64,000 nt of DNA from Nocardia fluminea (lineage in GTDB: Bacteria; Actinomycetota; Actinomycetes; Mycobacteriales; Mycobacteriaceae), in NCBI RefSeq assembly GCF_002846365.1, contig NZ_PJMW01000001.1, forward strand, positions 1-64,000, written 5' to 3'. The notes under the pieces were generated by a model. The model was given only the letters and a program-made list of their open reading frames with translations. It was not told where the DNA came from and did not search any database. Numbering within the stretch: position 1 is the first letter of the stretch; each line of letters starts with the position of its first letter. The position numbers and the translations under genes were made by a program. This document shows positions 52,202 through 60,735 of this stretch, one piece after another.

Positions 52202-53425
52202 CTAGTCGGCGTACAGATACACCGGAACAGTCACGTGCCCGTTGGAGATGAAGCTCGGCACTGGTGACAGCTCAGTCCGGTCCGTGGCCAGGCGCATCCG
52301 GGGGAAGCGGTCGAACAGCGCCGGCAGCGCAACGGCCGCTTCCAAGCGGGCCAGTGATGCGCCGATGCAGTGGTGTGCTCCGTAACCGAAGGCGAGGTGC
52401 TGCTCGCGGGTGGCACGGGTGGGGTCGAACTCGGCGGTGTCGGCGCCGTGCACTTTCGGGTCACGGCCGGCGCCTGCGTACGAGGCCAAGATGGCCTCGC
52501 CCTTGCCGATTCGGTACCCGCCGGCGATGTCGATGTCCTCGACCGCGTACCGCAGGGGCAGGTGTGCGATCGGGGCCTGGAAACGCAGCGTCTCCTCGAC
52601 CACGTCTGCCCACGACACCAGCCCGGCGACCACGGCGGCACGCTGTTCGGAGTGGGTGAGCAGGGCGACGATCGCCTGGTCGAGCAGATTGACCGTGGTC
52701 TCGTGACCGGCATTGATGACCAGCATCAAGGTGTCGACGAGTTCCTTCTCCGACAGCTGCGAGTCGTCCTCGTCGCGCGTAGTGATCAGCGTGCTGGTGA
52801 CGTCGTCGCCGGGATGCTCACGCCGGTAGGCGACGAGTTCGCCGACCAATCCGTACATTTCGAGGTAGTTGGCCTGTGCCTGCTCGGCGGTGAACGAGCC
52901 GTCGAAGAAGCCGTCCACGCACTTGTGCAGGGCGGGCCCCAATCCGTCGGGTACGCCGACCAGTTCGGTGATGACCCGGATCGGAACCGGATAAGCGAAG
53001 CCCGCCCGCAGATCCACCGGTTCACCGGCGGGGGCGGCCGCCAGTGCGTCGAGCAGGTTCTCGGTGATCTCGGCGATCCGCGGCCGCAGCGCGGTACTGC
53101 GGCGATGGCTGAAAGCCGGGGAGACCAGTCGGCGCAGCCTGCGGTGATCGGCGCCGTAGGCGGTGAACATGCTGTCCACCGCCACCCATGGCAGCAGCGG
53201 CCAGGCCTCGGTGATCTCGCCGTTGATGAACGACGTCCAGTGCTGGCCGGGGTCTTTCGATACTCGAGGGTCGGCGAGCAGACTCCGGAGCACAGCCTGA
53301 TCGGTGACCGACCAGGCGGGCACGCCGCCGGGCAACTCGACCAGCGCCACCGGGCCGCGCTGCTGAATGCGTGCCGATTCACCTTGGATGTCGGCGCCGC
53401 TCGTATCCAGCACGATCGGTTCCAT
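52202..53425 (-). CDS. cytochrome P450 (CYP107-like)
   Basis: 407 residues from ATG 53425 (GGAG nine bases before). I-helix A-G-H-E-T-T, ExxR in VVEETLRFQAPIAHLPLRYAVEDI, heme loop F-G-Y-G-A-H-H-C-I-G. These resemble CYP107-type P450s that hydroxylate macrolides and other secondary metabolites. Monocistronic; no ferredoxin beside it. Confidence 0.9.
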   Translation of the reverse strand: MEPIVLDTSGADIQGESARIQQRGPVALVELPGGVPAWSVTDQAVLRSLLADPRVSKDPGQHWTSFINGEITEAWPLLPWVAVDSMFTAYGADHRRLRRLVSPAFSHRRSTALRPRIAEITENLLDALAAAPAGEPVDLRAGFAYPVPIRVITELVGVPDGLGPALHKCVDGFFDGSFTAEQAQANYLEMYGLVGELVAYRREHPGDDVTSTLITTRDEDDSQLSEKELVDTLMLVINAGHETTVNLLDQAIVALLTHSEQRAAVVAGLVSWADVVEETLRFQAPIAHLPLRYAVEDIDIAGGYRIGKGEAILASYAGAGRDPKVHGADTAEFDPTRATREQHLAFGYGAHHCIGASLARLEAAVALPALFDRFPRMRLATDRTELSPVPSFISNGHVTVPVYLYAD

Positions 53426-53733
53426 GGAAACTTTCTCCACCAGTACTCGCTCCCCCGTAATCGGCAGTGCCGCAGCTAGTTTCATCCGCGTGATAGGAAC
53501 TTACCTCTCAGCGGTGCCGTCCAGGGGACGAATGCGGGGGCGAATTGCGCTAGTCGATCGGTAGCGTCGTCCTCGCACGGCAGTGGACACGAGCACCCGG
53601 AGGTCTTGCATGCAGGTGTGAGAGTCGGTCCGGCAGTGCGCCGAGCCGCTCCGCCGAGGAAAGCTGGACGGATACACAGGAAATCCGGCTTCTCACCTAT
53701 GGCATTGTCCGGGCCGGCTGCGTTGACTGGGCC

Positions 53734-53811
53734 ATGAGCAGCAACACCTCGACCCCTGCAGAACCGGGCAAGGCCGGGCCGGCCACACTCATGGCGAAAG
53801 GATCACGATGA
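53734..53811 (+). CDS. 25-residue ORF coupled to PPOX gene
   Basis: ATG 53734 opens a 25-residue frame (Ser/Thr/Pro/Gly-rich, ending MAKGSR) whose stop forms ATGA with the PPOX start at 53808, and whose last codons contain that gene's GAAAGGA ribosome site. It could be a leader controlling translation. No conservation can be judged here. The rest of the gap at 53486-53733 holds nothing I recognise. Confidence 0.3.
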   Translation: MSSNTSTPAEPGKAGPATLMAKGSR

Positions 53812-54236
53812 CCACCGACGCACATTCACTGACCACAGAGGATATCGAGTTCCTCGAACGCCCCCTCTACGGATTCCTGTCCGTGGCCGCCGGACCTACA
53901 CCTCCCCAGCCCCGGCCGGTGTGGTTCGAGGTCACCACCGAGGCCACGATCCAGTTGTTCACGGCGCCGGATTCGGTGAAGGTCTCGCGATTGCGTGGCG
54001 ACCCCCGCGCCTCGATCGTCGTCGCCGCGCCGGTGGGTGAACGCGAGCGCTGGGTGTCCGTCGCCGGCCACACCACGGTGTCACCCGACGGAGCGCACGA
54101 TCTGCTCTCGCGTCTGGCCGCTCGCTACTGGGACCTCGACGACGAAGGACGAGCCGGCGACCTCGCCGAGATGCTGGCCGCCGACTGGCTGCGCATCACC
54201 ATCGAGCCCGAAACCGTGCGCCGATACATGATGTGA
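53808..54236 (+). CDS. PPOX-class flavin/F420-dependent protein
   Basis: 142 residues of split-barrel fold: DIEFLERPLYGFLSVAAGPTPPQPRPVWFEVTTEATIQLFTAP, VKVSRLRGDPRASIVVAAP and a C-terminal DWLRITIEPETVRRY. This is the actinobacterial PPOX class that often uses F420. It has a different sequence type from the protein at 50605. Substrate unknown. Confidence 0.85.
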   Translation: MTTDAHSLTTEDIEFLERPLYGFLSVAAGPTPPQPRPVWFEVTTEATIQLFTAPDSVKVSRLRGDPRASIVVAAPVGERERWVSVAGHTTVSPDGAHDLLSRLAARYWDLDDEGRAGDLAEMLAADWLRITIEPETVRRYMM

Positions 54237-54650
54237 CCCGCGTTTGGGTTCGGGTACACGGTGAACTGACGCCCGTTGTCAGATCGACGCGGCGACCAGA
54301 TCTCCACGTCTCGTCACCTGAGGTCGGTTGGACCGGTCGAGACACCTGCCACCTGGGGGTGCATTAACTCCATCCGCGCGCTTTGTGTCATCTCACCGAA
54401 CGTCGTGTTGGGACGGTGGTGCGAGCAACACTCCTCGTACCCTCAACAGATGTTGAAAGGTGTCGGGCGGTCGGCACGCGAGGCGATGACGCTTGTCGGC
54501 CTGGTCCGACGATTCGTCGATTACCTGGTCGAATCACCGTCACATTCGATTCATTGTCACTGATGTCGCTCTGCCACAGGACTTTCCGCACTGGGCGTTC
54601 GAAAGCGGAACCGCTTCGTCGACCGAGATAGCGATGAACGAAAGGACCAC
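54237..54650. other. intergenic region without a recognisable gene
   Basis: 414 bases; only short basic frames. Nothing supported apart from the AAAGGA ribosome site of the next gene at its end. Confidence 0.4.
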
Positions 54651-55034
54651 GTGATTCCTATGGTCGATCCCATCGAGCGAGACGATGCAACGCCGTCCGC
54701 AGCTCGGCCGCTACCCGGGGTGCCGGGTGCCCCGGAGCGGTCGAATTGGGAGGGCGCGCTACTGCTGGGCATCGAGTTGGCTGCGACGGTGCACGACGCG
54801 TCCGAGCGTGCGCTGTTGGCCGAGTTGGAGCTCAGCGCCGAGCGGTGCGCTCGCGAAGGGATCTCGATGGCGGCCGTGCGACAGGCAGTAACCGAGGAGG
54901 TGACGGCCACGCTGCCGACCTTGCCGTGCTCGGTCGATACCTCGACCGAGCACGCGATACGTACGGCGCTGATCACCACCACGATGAGGGCATATACCGC
55001 CGGAGGGGTGCAAGCCTCGCCGAGGCCCAGCTGA
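54651..55034 (+). CDS. small helical hypothetical protein
   Basis: 127 residues from GTG 54651 with AAAGGA upstream. After a 30-residue Pro-rich start it is all helix: WEGALLLGIELAATVHDASER, LSAERCAREGISMAAVRQAVTEEVTA, STEHAIRTALITTTMRAYTAG. The AREGIxMxAVxxAVxE stretch resembles the N-terminal helix bundle of the PucR-type regulator at 60732 (AREGIPIDTIHNAVQE), so it may be a free-standing version of that sensory bundle. Confidence 0.6.
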   Translation: MIPMVDPIERDDATPSAARPLPGVPGAPERSNWEGALLLGIELAATVHDASERALLAELELSAERCAREGISMAAVRQAVTEEVTATLPTLPCSVDTSTEHAIRTALITTTMRAYTAGGVQASPRPS

Positions 55035-55132
55035 CTGACCAGCTTCTTCCAAGAATCTCGGCGTGAGATGCCGCGGCACGCCCTGGGCGACGCCGCCGAT
55101 ACCTGACGCGTTCTTCGTCCGAAGGAGTAGTC

Positions 55133-55477
55133 ATGCCCGAGTCCGCCGTCGCGGTACAGACAGCGCTGCACTACTTCACTGCGTTGACAGCCGGCAACCT
55201 CAGCAAGGCCATGCGCTACGTCGCTGATGACGTCGTCTGCGATACCCAGGGCAGGCGCGTGAGCGGCTCGAGAGCCTACCGGCAGTTCATCGCCGAGTGC
55301 CTGCCCGCGATACGAGGGGCGACGTTGATCGCATCCTTCGGCAACGAGACCACAGCAGTGCTCATCTACGACCTCACTTCCCCACCCCGTCTACGCTGCC
55401 GAGGCGCGGACCGTCTCGTGGTCGACAAGGCCAAGATCGTCAACATCGTGACCGTTGTCGACCAGGTGCCGCAGTAG
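55133..55477 (+). CDS. SnoaL/NTF2-like protein
   Basis: 114 residues: ALHYFTALTAGNLSKAMRYVADDVVCDTQGRRVSGSRAYRQFI, the opening helix-helix-strand of SnoaL-type NTF2 folds, then three strands. ATG 55133 follows GAAGGAG. Some members are cyclases or isomerases; most are unassigned. It is 98 bases behind the helical protein and may be cotranscribed. Confidence 0.75.
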   Translation: MPESAVAVQTALHYFTALTAGNLSKAMRYVADDVVCDTQGRRVSGSRAYRQFIAECLPAIRGATLIASFGNETTAVLIYDLTSPPRLRCRGADRLVVDKAKIVNIVTVVDQVPQ

Positions 55478-55502
55478 CCTCACGCGATGCCGATCGCGAG
55501 TC

Positions 55503-56114
55503 TCACTGTTCGATGTTCCACGAACGCAATAGGCCCGCGATGATCGGACGCAACGAATCAGCCAATGGTGTTGCGCCGATGAGTACTTGGCGTTGGATCA
55601 AGCCTTCGATCACGATCACCACCACCTCGGCGGTGATCGCGGGATAGTCGTGATCCAACGCGGCCACGATATGCGCGGCGAACTCCACGAACGCACCGCG
55701 CTGCGCGTCGAACTCCGCACGGATCTGTGGATCACGTTGTGCCTCGGCCAACAACATGTGCCGGGCGATGACACGCTGACGAGCGGGAGGCGTCGTCATT
55801 TCCTGCACGAACGCGGTCATGCGATCCACCACGACGGGCATGGGAATCTGCGGGGTGTTGATCAGGTCGGCGAAATGGGTGGCGGCGACGACCCCGTCGC
55901 GGGCGAACAGTTCCTCCAAGGCCAGATGGACCAGGTGTGCCCGGGTCGGGGCGTGATAGTTCACCGCGCCGCTGCCGAATCCGGCGGCGGCATCCACCGC
56001 GCGGTGAGTCAGACCGCGCAGACCTTGCTCAGCGAGAACGTCGATCACGGCGGCGGCGATCACCTGCCGCCGCTCAACCTTGGTGCCGCTGTCCGTGGCC
56101 TTGATTCGCGCCAT
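55503..56114 (-). CDS. TetR-family regulator
   Basis: 203 residues: TetR helix-turn-helix (RRQVIAAAVIDVLAEQGLRGLTHRAVDAAAGFGSGAVNYHAPTRAHLV) and a helical C-terminal domain. The recognition segment SGAVNYHAPTR departs a little from the common S-x-x-x-Y-Y-H-F form. It follows the FAH gene on the same strand (76 bases), so it probably controls this hydrolase group. Confidence 0.87.
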   Translation of the reverse strand: MARIKATDSGTKVERRQVIAAAVIDVLAEQGLRGLTHRAVDAAAGFGSGAVNYHAPTRAHLVHLALEELFARDGVVAATHFADLINTPQIPMPVVVDRMTAFVQEMTTPPARQRVIARHMLLAEAQRDPQIRAEFDAQRGAFVEFAAHIVAALDHDYPAITAEVVVIVIEGLIQRQVLIGATPLADSLRPIIAGLLRSWNIEQ

Positions 56115-56190
56115 GGGACCACAGGGTAGTGGCCCTGCCGTCGGCGACGCACGACCCAGCCGTTCGTCGGCAGCGGGCCGCCGCTACATA

Positions 56191-57090
56191 TCAGCTGGTG
56201 ATGACGTGTTCGACCTCGCCGATATCATCGAGAGTCAAGGTGAAGACATCTCCCGGCTCGAGCCAGTTGCCGGTTTCCATACCGCTACCACCGGGCAGAG
56301 TGCCGGTCCCGAACAACTCACCGGGAAAAAGATGTTCGCTGTGGGAAGCGTGCGCGAGGACTTCACCGAGGCTCCATCGCATCCCGGCGCTCGATACTGT
56401 GTTGACGGTATTTCCATTGATTCTGACCGACCCGGTGAGGTTGTCGATGCGTGGCAAGATCTCGTCCGCGGTCACCGCCGTCGCGGACATCGAACTGGCG
56501 AAATGCTCGGATTTCTGTGGCCCGAACCCGCTGGCCATCTCGGCGCGTTGAATATCGCGCGCGCTGAAGTCGTTGAGCAGGACGAACGCGCCGATCGCGG
56601 CGGCCGCCTGCTGTGGTGTCGCACAGTACAGCGGCTCGGCGAGAACGAACCCGATCTCGAGTTCGTAGTCCAATGCCGACGAGTAAGCCGGAGCGCAGAT
56701 AGGGGTACCCGACGGGACGAATGTCAGATGATTCCCCATGTAGTAGATCGGCTGCTGATAGAACAACGGCTTCGGCTTGAACAGCGGAAAGCTCCGACCG
56801 CTCAGCCGCTCTACCGCAGCCGCCAACCGGTACTGCGCCGGATGGAACCGACGCACCAGGCCGCGGCTGGCGTCGATATTGTGCTGTTCGAACAACATGA
56901 AGTCGCGAAATGATGCCGGGTTGAACGGCAGCAACGACTCGGACTTCCGCAGGTGCTCATCAGCGATGTCGAGCTGCCATTGATCACTGAACACCTTGCC
57001 CGCCAATGCTTCCGAATGCGCGGCCCACTGCCCGTCACGCAAACACTGGGTCTGCAAGCCGTTCCCGGTTCGAACACGACGCAACTTCAT
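56191..57090 (-). CDS. fumarylacetoacetate-hydrolase-family protein
   Basis: 299 residues from ATG 57090 (AGAGGAT upstream). FAH fold with long N-terminal part (MLFEQHNIDASRGLVRRFHP, PIYYMGNHLTFVPSG) typical of true fumarylacetoacetase-like members, metal-binding DYELEIGFVL, NDFSARDIQ, LFGTGTLPGGSG. It differs from the FAH protein at 17864. Divergent from a PhlG-like C-C hydrolase, which suggests a shared route for acylated phenols. Confidence 0.87.
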   Translation of the reverse strand: MKLRRVRTGNGLQTQCLRDGQWAAHSEALAGKVFSDQWQLDIADEHLRKSESLLPFNPASFRDFMLFEQHNIDASRGLVRRFHPAQYRLAAAVERLSGRSFPLFKPKPLFYQQPIYYMGNHLTFVPSGTPICAPAYSSALDYELEIGFVLAEPLYCATPQQAAAAIGAFVLLNDFSARDIQRAEMASGFGPQKSEHFASSMSATAVTADEILPRIDNLTGSVRINGNTVNTVSSAGMRWSLGEVLAHASHSEHLFPGELFGTGTLPGGSGMETGNWLEPGDVFTLTLDDIGEVEHVITS

Positions 57091-57160
57091 CGACGATCCT
57101 CTGTTCGTTGTGGCCGACTGCCGGCTCGCGTGCCTCGGGGCACCGATGCCACCTCCGCAC

Positions 57161-57216
57161 ATTGTCATACTTCACAGACCTGCCCCAACGCCTCGGTAGC
57201 TGCTCTCCATGACAAT
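57161..57216. promoter_or_regulatory. inverted 8-mers in FAH/PhlG-like divergent promoter region
   Basis: ATTGTCAT at 57161-57168 and its complement ATGACAAT at 57209-57216 face each other 40 bases apart in the 137-base divergent space. They might be two half-sites or two sites for the nearby TetR or MarR protein. Confidence 0.35.
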
Positions 57217-57227
57217 AGGGTCGACGG

Positions 57228-58145
57228 ATGCCGAGACAACCGAAAACCAATCGGCGCGGTGCAATTCAGTTGGCGGCGGTTGTCGGCGCAGGTGTGGCGC
57301 TGTCCGGTCTGCCGATCCCCGCCGCCGCCGATCCGGACGAGCGATACCGTGGATACTCCGCCGAGGACCGTGCCGAACCGTACGCGAAATACATGGCCGC
57401 ACACACCGCTCCCGTCCTGCCAGCGGTCGCCGCGGCCTATCTCGGCGGCCCGACACCCTCGGAGCAGATTCCCGAATTCTCCGCACTTCCGACGGACCTC
57501 TCACCCGACGGTGTCGCCGCGGTGGAAACCGGCTACGGACAAACGGCATCCGGCGCGATCTGGGTCGCGGTGCATACCGAGATGCGGGGCGTCACCGCCG
57601 CCATGTGGGACTGGTGGTTCGGTTGGCACACTGTCGAATCCGCGCGCTACAAACTCTGGCACCCCGACGCGCACCTGTATTGCGGAGTCGCCCGGGACCG
57701 GTCGGCGGAGCGCATCCCGGACCGTGAGAAATACATCGGCAACATCGCCTACGTCGACGAGTACATCGGCCCGAAACTCCAGCAACTGGCGATCGCCTTC
57801 GCCGACCCGCGGGCCCACGGCTTCCGAGTCCCCGATCAGCACACGATCGTTCTCGGACGGGTCGGTAGCATCGTCGCGCCGGTCGACCTCGGGTGGCTGG
57901 CTCATCAAGTGCGGCCCATCCCCGCGGGATGCGAAATGCGCAGTCGCTTCTACCTCAATCTCCACGGCCTCCACCAGCCCGACCTGTCCCAAGCCGCGCA
58001 CGCGATCGCCCGCGGGCCCGCTGTCGACCCCCGAGATCTCGTCCTCGATGTCGACCTCGCCCGCGAACTGCTCCTGCACTGCGGTCAGGAAATGAACCAT
58101 CTGGCCGGGTTTCTGCCGCAGCTCTACCACGAATTCGCCCGCTGA
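57228..58145 (+). CDS. DAPG-hydrolase (PhlG)-like C-C bond hydrolase, apparently exported
   Basis: 305 residues. After a signal-like start (RRGAIQLAAVVGAGVALSGLPIPAAA, possible Tat with N-R-R) comes a PhlG-type domain: WFGWHTVESARYKLWHPDAH and a C-terminal His284-x-x-x-Glu288 (LLHCGQEMNH), which mirrors the zinc-binding H-x-x-x-E of PhlG. PhlG cleaves an acetyl group from 2,4-diacetylphloroglucinol. An exported version is unusual and suggests detoxification of acylphloroglucinol-like compounds outside the cell. Substrate is inferred only. Confidence 0.75.
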   Translation: MPRQPKTNRRGAIQLAAVVGAGVALSGLPIPAAADPDERYRGYSAEDRAEPYAKYMAAHTAPVLPAVAAAYLGGPTPSEQIPEFSALPTDLSPDGVAAVETGYGQTASGAIWVAVHTEMRGVTAAMWDWWFGWHTVESARYKLWHPDAHLYCGVARDRSAERIPDREKYIGNIAYVDEYIGPKLQQLAIAFADPRAHGFRVPDQHTIVLGRVGSIVAPVDLGWLAHQVRPIPAGCEMRSRFYLNLHGLHQPDLSQAAHAIARGPAVDPRDLVLDVDLARELLLHCGQEMNHLAGFLPQLYHEFAR

Positions 58146-58178
58146 CGCCGTGCGTGCCCACGCAGGCAGAATGGCCGC

Positions 58179-58646
58179 ATGGACGCCGTCGCACGAACCG
58201 AATCGACCACGACCTCAACGGTCGAGGCAGAACTCAGCGCGTTGCTCGGCCCGCTGCGACGGGCGGTACTGCGGCGCACGCGTGCCGCGGAGGGGTTGCC
58301 CGATCTGCCGGAGGCACAGATCGAACTACTCCGGCTGCTTGCCACGACCGGCGGCCTGACACCCACCCAGGCGGCTGTCCGGCTGAGGGTGGCGCAGTCG
58401 ACGATCAGCAACCTGATCCGGACGATGTCGGTCACGAATCTGATCGATCGCGTGCCGTCGCCGACGGACGGCCGCGTGGCAGTGCTGGTGGCATCGGCGA
58501 CAGCACGGGATTTGCTCGACACCTACGACCGCGCCAGTGCGGCCATGCTGCGCGATTCCCTGACGAAGTTGCCGCTCGCCGAACAGCGCGCGCTCGAGCG
58601 TGCACTGCCGGCGCTGCGGCAACTGCTGAACGCGCTGGACGAGTAG
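58179..58646 (+). CDS. MarR-family regulator
   Basis: 155 residues: winged helix with PEAQIELLRLLATTGGLTPTQAAVRLRVAQSTISNLIRTMSVTNLIDRVPSPTDGRVAVL. It lies 33 bases behind the PhlG-like gene and 77 before the carboxylesterase, so it may control both. Confidence 0.87.
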   Translation: MDAVARTESTTTSTVEAELSALLGPLRRAVLRRTRAAEGLPDLPEAQIELLRLLATTGGLTPTQAAVRLRVAQSTISNLIRTMSVTNLIDRVPSPTDGRVAVLVASATARDLLDTYDRASAAMLRDSLTKLPLAEQRALERALPALRQLLNALDE

Positions 58647-58723
58647 TCGCGAGGGGTTCCCTCATGGAAGCCGGTCACCTACAGTAGTTTTGTCTCAAAA
58701 GTAAATCACTGTGGGAGATCTCG

Positions 58724-60352
58724 TTGCGGGTCCATATCTTCACACCTCGGTTCGAGGTCACCCGATGGCTGGTGACGGCCGTGGTCGTGACCGGTCTCAT
58801 CGCCGCGGTGTCGCCGATGGCGCGCACCGAAGCGGCGCCCACCGACACCGGTTCCGACCCGGTGGTGACCGTTACCGGTGGTCCGATCCGCGGCCTGCGC
58901 TCCGACGGGATCGTCGAATACCTCGGCGTGCCGTTCGCGGCGCCGACCACGGGCGAGAATCGCTTCGCACCCCCGCAGCCCGCGGCACCCTGGACCGATC
59001 CGCGTCCCGCGATCACCCACAGCCCGCAATGCCCGCAGGCCTCCCCCATGCCGCTGGGCATGGCGTTGCAGGAGTCGAGCGAAGACTGCCTGAGTATCGA
59101 TATCTACGTGCCGCAGAACGCCGGTGATACCGCACTGCCGGTGATGGTGTGGCTCTACGGCGGCGCGTTCGTTCTCGGATCCAATGCCCAGTACGACTCT
59201 CCCGCCCGACTCGTGCGCGAGGGCAAGGTCATCGTGGCCATCCCCAACTACCGCGTCGGGCCGTTCGGCTTTCTCGCGCTGCCCGAACTGGCCGAGAGCA
59301 CCGGCGGCGTCGCGGGCACCTACGGCACGCTCGATCAACAAGCCGCGCTGCGCTGGATTCAGGACAATGCCACCGCGTTCGGCGGTGATCCCGGCAATGT
59401 CACGATCTTCGGCGAATCCGCCGGAGGTATGAGCGTGTGCACTCAACTCGCCTCACCCATGGCGCGCGGGCTCTTCCACCGGGCCATCATCGAGAGCGGC
59501 TCGTGCGCCCGAAGCCCCCTCGCGCCGCCGAGCAAGGACATCGCCTTCCAGCGCTCGGCCGACTACGCCGCGAGCTTCGGTTGTCACGATCCGCAGACGC
59601 GGCTGCAATGCCTGCGCGCGCTGCCTGCCGACCGGCTGACCGATTCTGCGACCACACAGCTGAATTCGATGGCAGTCACCTGGAGCCCGGTCCTCGACGG
59701 CGTCGTGGTGACCGCTGCTCCCGAACAAGCGCTGGCCGCCGGGGCAGCACACGGTATGCCCTTGATCGTCGGCAGCAACGCTGACGAAGGTGCCACCTTC
59801 ATCGCGCTGCTGGACTACGCGCGCGCGACGACACCCACCGCGACCGACTACCTGCACTGGACACGAGAACTCTTCGGCGACAACGCGGATCAGGTCCTCA
59901 CGCGATACCCGCCGGCCGATTTCGTCACCCCGGCCAAAGCCAAGGAACGAGTGATCACGGACGGATTCTTCGCCTGTCCCGCACTGTTCACCGCCGAGGC
60001 CGCGCGCAGCGGCGGCGCACAGGTGTGGCAATACCGGTTCAACGACGCGCCGCTCGGCCATAATCCGTTGCTACCGGGTGCCTTTCACGCCGCTGAGATC
60101 CCCTACGTGTTCTCCGCGTTGATGGGCGTGGCCATTCCGCTGCCGCCGGCGGCGGATCAGCTCTCCCGGCACATCCAGCAGAGCTGGGCGCAGTTCGCGC
60201 ACACCGGCGACCCGGTAACCGCGGCCTTCACCGCCTGGCCGACCACCCCCGGCAGCACGCTCGAAATGGGAAGTGACCGCATCACCATCGGTGACTCGTT
60301 CGCGCGGCAACATCACTGCGACCTGTGGTCGGACATCGGCCACATCGGATAG
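58724..60352 (+). CDS. secreted type-B carboxylesterase
   Basis: 542 residues starting at TTG 58724 (GGGAG six bases before). Signal anchor or peptide at about 14-38. Carboxylesterase/lipase type-B marks: EDCLSIDIYVP, oxyanion LYGGAFVLGS, nucleophile elbow G-E-S-A-G-G, Glu in SNADEGATF and His in GAFHAAEIPYVF. Acts on carboxylic esters outside the cell. Its place behind the PhlG-like and MarR genes suggests joint action on aromatic esters or ketones. Confidence 0.9.
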   Translation: MRVHIFTPRFEVTRWLVTAVVVTGLIAAVSPMARTEAAPTDTGSDPVVTVTGGPIRGLRSDGIVEYLGVPFAAPTTGENRFAPPQPAAPWTDPRPAITHSPQCPQASPMPLGMALQESSEDCLSIDIYVPQNAGDTALPVMVWLYGGAFVLGSNAQYDSPARLVREGKVIVAIPNYRVGPFGFLALPELAESTGGVAGTYGTLDQQAALRWIQDNATAFGGDPGNVTIFGESAGGMSVCTQLASPMARGLFHRAIIESGSCARSPLAPPSKDIAFQRSADYAASFGCHDPQTRLQCLRALPADRLTDSATTQLNSMAVTWSPVLDGVVVTAAPEQALAAGAAHGMPLIVGSNADEGATFIALLDYARATTPTATDYLHWTRELFGDNADQVLTRYPPADFVTPAKAKERVITDGFFACPALFTAEAARSGGAQVWQYRFNDAPLGHNPLLPGAFHAAEIPYVFSALMGVAIPLPPAADQLSRHIQQSWAQFAHTGDPVTAAFTAWPTTPGSTLEMGSDRITIGDSFARQHHCDLWSDIGHIG

Positions 60353-60414
60353 CCACGGTCACCGATATCTGGAACGACAATGGACGACGGCGAAACGTGC
60401 TAGCGGGAGCGCTG

Positions 60415-60735
60415 CTACAGATATCCAGCGAGGTCTCTACGCAGTTCTTCTTCCGTACGCGCGCCCAGGATTCTCTCGACCTCCACACCGTGAACGAATA
60501 TCAAGGTCGTGGGAAGGGCAGTTATCTTGAACTCTTCGACAACCCTGGACCAGTCGTCGAACTCCATCGTCGCCCATGTCACCAACGCGCAGCACGTTTC
60601 GACGAGTCCCTAGTAGGCCAACTTGGTCTGTGCGGAGTTCGGGTCCCGTTGCCGGTGGAACAGAACGATCAATCCAGGATCCTGCCGATCCACGACTTCG
60701 TGGAAGTGCGCGGAGCTCTTCAATACTTCGATCAC
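60415..60735 (-). pseudogene. thioredoxin-fold gene interrupted by one in-frame UAG
   Basis: A frame of 107 codons starting at GTG 60735 (GTGA overlap with the PucR stop) reads VIEVLKSSAHFHEVVDRQDP, LIVLFHRQRDPN, then TAG at 60610-60612, then on through WATMEFDDWSRVVEEFKI, the cis-Pro strand ALPTTLIFVHGVEV and RTEEELRRDLAGYL to its stop. This is a thioredoxin fold with the active-site W-C-x-x-C absent (R-Q-R-D-P-N there). One stop in an otherwise intact coupled gene means recent decay, readthrough or a base error. Confidence 0.65.
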
